In this document: in pieces, positions 41,222 to 45,676 of the stretch | How positions within the stretch are numbered: position 1 is the first letter of the stretch | Layout: each line of letters starts with the position of its first letter | From: a virus | Length of the DNA stretch: 45,676 nt | Strand: one strand, 5' to 3' | Virus record (IMG/VR): IMGVR_UViG_3300020417_001760 | Coordinates: 1-45,676 of that record | The notes under the pieces: generated by a model | What the model was told of the DNA's origin: nothing | The model's input: the letters and a program-made list of their open reading frames with translations, nothing else | The model's database searches: none | Program-made: the position numbers and the translations under genes

Positions 41222-42192
41222 TAAAAAAAGGTTATGATCGTGGTATATGGCAAAGTGCTATTATACACGAATTGGTATTCATAATTCTTATTTTAATAGC
41301 TATAGATGTACCTGCTATAGATAGGATCACTCCTATATCTCTTAGTTTTAGTGATCCTAAACCTGTATTAACTATGGAGCCTGTATTATCTCTAGATTTT
41401 GATTCTGTCGACAAAAATATAGAAGAAAGTATTGCGTCAAATTCTTCTACTATATCAGAAATTTTTGATGCTGAAACACCCAAGCTAGTCCAAGAGCCAG
41501 AACTAGAAACACAAGAGACACCCCAATCTACCAGTAAAATGGAAATTGCAGACATAGACCCTAAGGATTTAGTCTCTGAGCTGGTAACAAAAGTTGAGGA
41601 TGAAAAACCTACTTTATTTGATAAAAAACCATCAAAATCTAAAGTAAATAAAAAGGGTCAATCTCAACAGGTTGCATCCTCTAATACAGGAAATGCTTTG
41701 ACTAGACTAATCAGGTCTGGTACTACACTCGGTGATGGTATTCCTAGATCGTTATTAGGAATGGGTAATGGTTTAAGTTCTGGTGGTAAAGCAGGTGATG
41801 CTGAAGCTAGATTAAAATTTTACGGAGCCAAAACTGGCGATATACAAATATCATTAATATGGAATACTGTAGATGATATAGATTTACATGTGAGTGATGG
41901 TGTTCAAATCATTAGTTGGAAACGTCGTAGAAGTGTTACAGGTGGGATGTTGGATATTGATATGAATGCTCGGGGTCCTCAAAGCAATAAACCTATAGAA
42001 AATATTTTCTGGCCTTTTAATACTGCTCCTAGAAGTCATTATGTAGTAGCAGTTCACTTTTTCCGTGCTTGGACCAACAATAGATCAGTTCCTGTCAAAG
42101 TCAGAATTAAAACAAATAAGGGTGTCTCTTACTACGATGTTGTTGCGAAGAAAGGTGCTGGTATTCAGCAAGTGATACAATTTTCTAACTAA
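41191..42192 (+). CDS. Membrane-anchored protein with DUF2135-like domain
   Basis: I take ATG 41191, giving 333 residues; an ATG at 41164 would overlap the zinc-ribbon gene further. A basic N terminus is followed by one membrane helix (about 20-40, SAIIHELVFIILILIAI). Then comes a long acidic, Ser/Pro/Lys-rich linker, as in TonB- or energy-transducing proteins, a Gly-rich segment, and a C-terminal beta domain (about 205-330) with ISLIWNTVDDIDLHV, GGMLDIDMNARGP, PIENIFWPF and APRSHYVVAVHFF. This is the DUF2135/YfaP-like pattern, which I associate with many Planctomycetes surface-anchored proteins. It is unusual for a phage and suggests gene capture from the host. Confidence 0.7.
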   Translation: MAKRSRFKEVIKKGYDRGIWQSAIIHELVFIILILIAIDVPAIDRITPISLSFSDPKPVLTMEPVLSLDFDSVDKNIEESIASNSSTISEIFDAETPKLVQEPELETQETPQSTSKMEIADIDPKDLVSELVTKVEDEKPTLFDKKPSKSKVNKKGQSQQVASSNTGNALTRLIRSGTTLGDGIPRSLLGMGNGLSSGGKAGDAEARLKFYGAKTGDIQISLIWNTVDDIDLHVSDGVQIISWKRRRSVTGGMLDIDMNARGPQSNKPIENIFWPFNTAPRSHYVVAVHFFRAWTNNRSVPVKVRIKTNKGVSYYDVVAKKGAGIQQVIQFSN

Positions 42193-42659
42193 TCATTCAC
42201 TGGACCCCATCGACCATCAGGACACATTGATTCTTTTTTAGCTAATTTGTTCATATAGTTTTTCTCTCTAACTATATGGCAACCACAAAGAGTGCAAGCA
42301 TCATTTTCATAATATTCACATCTATTACAAATAGCTAATCTATCGCTAATTTGTTCATCTGTACACAGTGTTTCTTCTGCTGGTGCCTCATCAGGAGGAG
42401 GGGCGTAAGCGTCTAAGTCATTATGTTTTGCTATAACCTGTTGAGCCAAAGCATCTATCTCAGCTTGAGTTTTAATATTAACAGGTTTGCCAGTAACACC
42501 CTTACCATCCAATTCCTGATTAAATACTGTTTGAGAATATGAAAAGCAAGTTATTTTAGCATCAGGATCTTCTAAGGCTAATGTTAAATCACAATTAGAA
42601 CATTTATATATTTTTTTATTCTTAAATACTTCGCCAGTTGGTTCAAATTCACAATACAT
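42189..42659 (-). CDS. Small Cys-cluster protein, probably virion-associated
   Basis: The 156-residue protein is encoded on the minus strand. It has an N-terminal CxxC (KCSNCDLTL), a proline-rich acidic linker (YAPPPDEAPAEE), and a C-terminal cluster ICNRCEYYENDACTLCGCHI...MCPDGRWG with six or more Cys, which may hold zinc or an iron-sulfur cluster. Proteins with the same R---C-xx-C...CGC...CP---W pattern are frequent near phage structural genes. Its stop overlaps that of the convergent plus-strand gene by three bases. It sits two to three bases downstream of the very large structural gene. Confidence 0.6.
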   Translation of the reverse strand: MYCEFEPTGEVFKNKKIYKCSNCDLTLALEDPDAKITCFSYSQTVFNQELDGKGVTGKPVNIKTQAEIDALAQQVIAKHNDLDAYAPPPDEAPAEETLCTDEQISDRLAICNRCEYYENDACTLCGCHIVREKNYMNKLAKKESMCPDGRWGPVND

Positions 42660-42662
42660 TAT

Positions 42663-45659
42663 TTATACCCATGTTTCTTTAGGTCTTTGTCTATTTAAAA
42701 ATACTGAAGCATTCCAATTTGGAAATGAATTATTAGCAGCCCAGCATTGCCAATCATCATAATTACATATAGTTTGTTTGTCATCATAACTATTATAGTC
42801 ACTGACATTACTATCGCAAGCAGACATACTAAATACGGGAGTTGTGGTTATATAAGATGGTATAGAACTAGGTCGAATATATCCATCATGTTCTGCTTTT
42901 AAAAATCTATCAGGAAACTGATTAAATTCACAATTATCTACTGGATTATTAGTACTTACAATTGGTCCATAGCCACTTGTGTTAAATACTACCTCAGAAT
43001 CACCATCGTCAGCAGATTGTGTACTAGTAATTGTCGCGGTTGTTTTATATTTATACTGAATATATGCTACTGTATAAGTCATAGTAAAACTTCCAAATTG
43101 AGTATTATTAATACCTGCTTGTCTAACTTTACCATATGTCTTAGTATAATCATAAAATTTAAGCTCACATGATCCTGGTACAACACCTTCAAAAATTTCG
43201 TCTTCTGGAATATCTGTTACTACTTGACAAGCCTGCGTTGAGCCACTAAAAGGACCAACTACATATGAAGTCGTACTACCTTGTCTAATAGTTGAACCAA
43301 GCGTATTATTAAAAGATCTAATTATTCCGTTTTTCCAAATTGTATATTCTAAGAATGACGTTGGACCACCAAGACCACCACCAGTTGGACTACATGAAAC
43401 AGTAGCTGCACCACTACCCGGCTTTGGGGCTCTCGTATTTTCGTCGTATAGACCATTCCTATATCCTGCTCCAGCACGAACGATTTTACCATTATGACAA
43501 GCTATCCAAGGAGCACCACTACCATCACACAAAGTAGCCATATGACCACTATTACCATAACACGGAGGCATTGCTCTACCAAAATCGTCACGACCATCTG
43601 ATGGACGTATAGCAGTTACCGTTGGTTCCACACCTGGTCCGCCATGTATATTACCATGTCCGTTGTGACCAAGAACACACACTGCGGTGTATGTTTTTGT
43701 ACTAAACTTTTTGCTTTGACGAGGAACTATAATATTAGCGTCATTGCTACAGTCTACATCACAAGAGGTGTTAAGATTTTCACTAACTGTATATCCAGCA
43801 GGTAAATTTACCGAAACACTAGGACAACCATTTACACTAAGATCAACACAATAAGTTTTACTTCCTCCGGATTGACCTACTACTCCATTAGACAGTGTAG
43901 CTTTATTATCAGGTAACACTATAGTTAATGTTTTATTAGTAAAATTTACAGTAAAGAAATGACCGGGACAAGCACTACTAGAATATTGTGGTGCAGAGCG
44001 TGTTTTAGTCCTGATGTAAACCTTTTGTTTAAGATTAAGATCATCTTTTATGTAGTAAGATCCACATCCACGAGTGGCTTGATACATTCTCATGCTTTCA
44101 GGATGACAACCATATGTAATATTACCACCATCACCACCGCTATCATCCATATCAGTAGGAGCTGTGTCTTCTTCTGAGGGTTCCTCTTCGTCTGGTAATT
44201 CCTCATCAATTGCATCGGATTCTACATACTTATCTCTATAGGAGTGTCCAAATAAAGTAAACTTTTTAGAACAATCTTCAAAACTATATTGAACATTTAA
44301 TGAGCCACCAGCACCAGCTTCTTTTTCTTCAAAAAGTTCGCAATCGGTGCAATTTTCTGCATCTTCATCTATTCTACAATATCCATAGTTAAAAGGATCT
44401 CCAGGCTGAGTTCCAGGATGACAAGGTGATCGACTAACCACAGTTCTAAATATTCTCGCCGGATTACTAATAGCCCATGCCATACCATCACTAGGATAAT
44501 AGTTCCAATCGGGTCCTGTTACGTAACCATACATTCCCGGTGGTCCGCTTCCAGCAATATATCCATCTCCTAGATATTCTCTAGTAGATACTAATGATAT
44601 AGTTTCTCCGTCTGCAGATGGTTCAGGAGGTGCGGGATCTGTAAAATTATCGTCGGTTCTAAATACTTGTCTAATCAAAGATTTTTCTATGTATGATGAA
44701 CGATACAAAACAGTACTTACTGCTTCCGATCCTATATTACCTTCTATTAAAATATCGTCATCAGATTGTACAATAGAAAGACTCACAGAAACATTTCCAA
44801 TTGAAAAAGTTACAGTGTCTCCAACTCTACGCATTCCATTGATAGTGTATGAACCCGTAGCGTTAATAGCAGCTGTGGCTTTCTTATCATAATTATATAA
44901 AATCTCATTATACAAATCTTTTGCTTTAACTTCAGGAGCAACATATCCAATTAAATCATTTTTAGTTAACGGTTTTCTATTAACAAATAATTGTTCTTTA
45001 TTTATAGGGGTTTTTTCACCATATAGTATTCTAAAAAGCATTTCATTAGCATGTATATCCATGTTTTTAACAATGGTAGAATGCCCCTCATCGCCTTGGT
45101 TTGCATCGACATAGTTTTGATACATAGATGTTAAGGTCTTATTGTATTTAGGTGTTTTAGTGGTGGTGCTACAAGTTAATTCTGTATCGATAGGATTATC
45201 TAATGGTAATTCTGTTCTAACAATTTGTGTGTACCTACTATCTCCTAGAGGATTATACAGTCCCCCCTCATACGAAATAAATCCTTTTGTAGCATCAGGT
45301 AATCCTTCGTAGCTTAAAGTTCTGGGCTTACCTATTTTAAAACGAGCTTTTAGTTCTATGTCACCCAAACTTCTTATAAGACATGTAGCTCCTGTTCCAA
45401 TGGATCTCTGGGGCTTACAACCATTTGGGCTATCCATATCAGACAAAACTTTTTCACGATAAAATGCACTCTCTCTATCGATAGTCTCTGTATTAAAACA
45501 GCTTAAAGTCATAGAATTCGTAACAGTATCGATTTTAGAAGGTATAATCATTCTACCTTCTCTTCTATTTGGTTGCTCCTTGATAGTCTTATCCAGCCAA
45601 AACAAAGGATTGCTGACCCTAAAAGTTTCAGTATAAAAATTTGAGTCTGGATCTGGCAT
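42663..45659 (-). CDS. Very large Cys-rich virion-type protein, 5-prime end possibly outside window
   Basis: From ATG at 45659 this gene gives 998 residues, but the frame is open up to the edge of the window (the preceding codons read LETAY), so the start may lie beyond it. The protein is rich in Cys, Gly, Tyr and Pro. Features: a first third with many charged residues; an acidic linker at about residues 495-520 (EELPDEEEPSEEDTAPTD); CYGNSGHMATLCDGSG and similar Cys-containing, Gly-rich loops; repeated disulfide-type pairs. It has no enzyme motif. The composition recalls fibre or capsid-decorating proteins and the Cys-rich fragment at position 1. A virion function is inferred. Confidence 0.6.
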   Translation of the reverse strand: MPDPDSNFYTETFRVSNPLFWLDKTIKEQPNRREGRMIIPSKIDTVTNSMTLSCFNTETIDRESAFYREKVLSDMDSPNGCKPQRSIGTGATCLIRSLGDIELKARFKIGKPRTLSYEGLPDATKGFISYEGGLYNPLGDSRYTQIVRTELPLDNPIDTELTCSTTTKTPKYNKTLTSMYQNYVDANQGDEGHSTIVKNMDIHANEMLFRILYGEKTPINKEQLFVNRKPLTKNDLIGYVAPEVKAKDLYNEILYNYDKKATAAINATGSYTINGMRRVGDTVTFSIGNVSVSLSIVQSDDDILIEGNIGSEAVSTVLYRSSYIEKSLIRQVFRTDDNFTDPAPPEPSADGETISLVSTREYLGDGYIAGSGPPGMYGYVTGPDWNYYPSDGMAWAISNPARIFRTVVSRSPCHPGTQPGDPFNYGYCRIDEDAENCTDCELFEEKEAGAGGSLNVQYSFEDCSKKFTLFGHSYRDKYVESDAIDEELPDEEEPSEEDTAPTDMDDSGGDGGNITYGCHPESMRMYQATRGCGSYYIKDDLNLKQKVYIRTKTRSAPQYSSSACPGHFFTVNFTNKTLTIVLPDNKATLSNGVVGQSGGSKTYCVDLSVNGCPSVSVNLPAGYTVSENLNTSCDVDCSNDANIIVPRQSKKFSTKTYTAVCVLGHNGHGNIHGGPGVEPTVTAIRPSDGRDDFGRAMPPCYGNSGHMATLCDGSGAPWIACHNGKIVRAGAGYRNGLYDENTRAPKPGSGAATVSCSPTGGGLGGPTSFLEYTIWKNGIIRSFNNTLGSTIRQGSTTSYVVGPFSGSTQACQVVTDIPEDEIFEGVVPGSCELKFYDYTKTYGKVRQAGINNTQFGSFTMTYTVAYIQYKYKTTATITSTQSADDGDSEVVFNTSGYGPIVSTNNPVDNCEFNQFPDRFLKAEHDGYIRPSSIPSYITTTPVFSMSACDSNVSDYNSYDDKQTICNYDDWQCWAANNSFPNWNASVFLNRQRPKETWV

Positions 45660-45676
45660 ATATGCTGTTTCTAATT

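Noticed and set aside
1-45676. Circular genome or complete phage
   Set aside because: The left edge cuts a plus-strand gene and the right edge a minus-strand frame; they cannot be joined, and terminase, portal and major capsid genes are missing.
1-45676. CRISPR array or tRNA genes
   Set aside because: No spaced direct repeats and no cloverleaf-like segment were seen; gaps between genes are too short for most such elements.

Overview
The window is an AT-rich, tightly packed fragment of a large tailed-phage (Caudoviricetes) genome. The evidence is the combination of a complete phage-type replication and recombination set (SSB, RecA, DnaB helicase, TOPRIM primase, pol III alpha, DnaQ exonuclease, dNMP kinase, RecB-like nuclease), class II ribonucleotide reductase, dCMP deaminase and PhoH, with Cys-rich virion-type proteins at both edges. 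No rRNA, tRNA, CRISPR array, integrase or terminase was seen. Both edges cut through genes and their orientations do not join, so this is a piece of a larger genome. One accessory protein (41191-42192) resembles a membrane-anchored family that I associate with Planctomycetes, so a planctomycete host is a testable guess.

Layout: 1-1959 holds the end of a Cys-rich structural gene and a beta-rich presumed structural protein. 1972-15977 is a long plus-strand carbohydrate cluster: glycosyltransferases, a methyltransferase, HAD phosphatase, cupin, fused nucleotidyltransferase-kinase, SIS isomerase, two-subunit transketolase, short AroE-like dehydrogenase, 2OG-Fe(II) oxygenase-like protein, RmlB-like 4,6-dehydratase and RmlC-like epimerase. 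15970-24232 holds nucleotide metabolism (dCMP deaminase, NrdJ), PhoH, an HNH nuclease and recombination genes (RecA, a nuclease, a UvsY-like protein). 24232-32812 is the replisome block, in which the pol III alpha gene is split in two around a proofreading exonuclease gene. 32809-33375 is an autonomous ssb unit with promoter, structured leader and terminator. 33387-39415 is a second glycan cluster. 39396-42192 contains a homing-endonuclease-like gene, two conserved phage proteins and the host-like membrane protein. 42189-45676 runs on the minus strand, convergent with the rest, and encodes a small Cys-cluster protein and a very large Cys-rich protein that is open at the window edge.

How the genes may work together: the sugar genes can be ordered into a heptose route. 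Transketolase would make sedoheptulose-7-phosphate, the SIS protein would isomerise it, the fused kinase/nucleotidyltransferase and the HAD phosphatase would yield an NDP-heptose, the dehydratase and epimerase would modify it, and the many glycosyltransferases would place it on an acceptor, perhaps the virion. This is inference from family membership and gene order. Genes overlap by 1 to about 30 bases almost throughout, implying translational coupling in long operons; clear internal promoters are visible only before the cupin gene (4877-4904), possibly before nrdJ (16474-16502), and before ssb (32809-32836).
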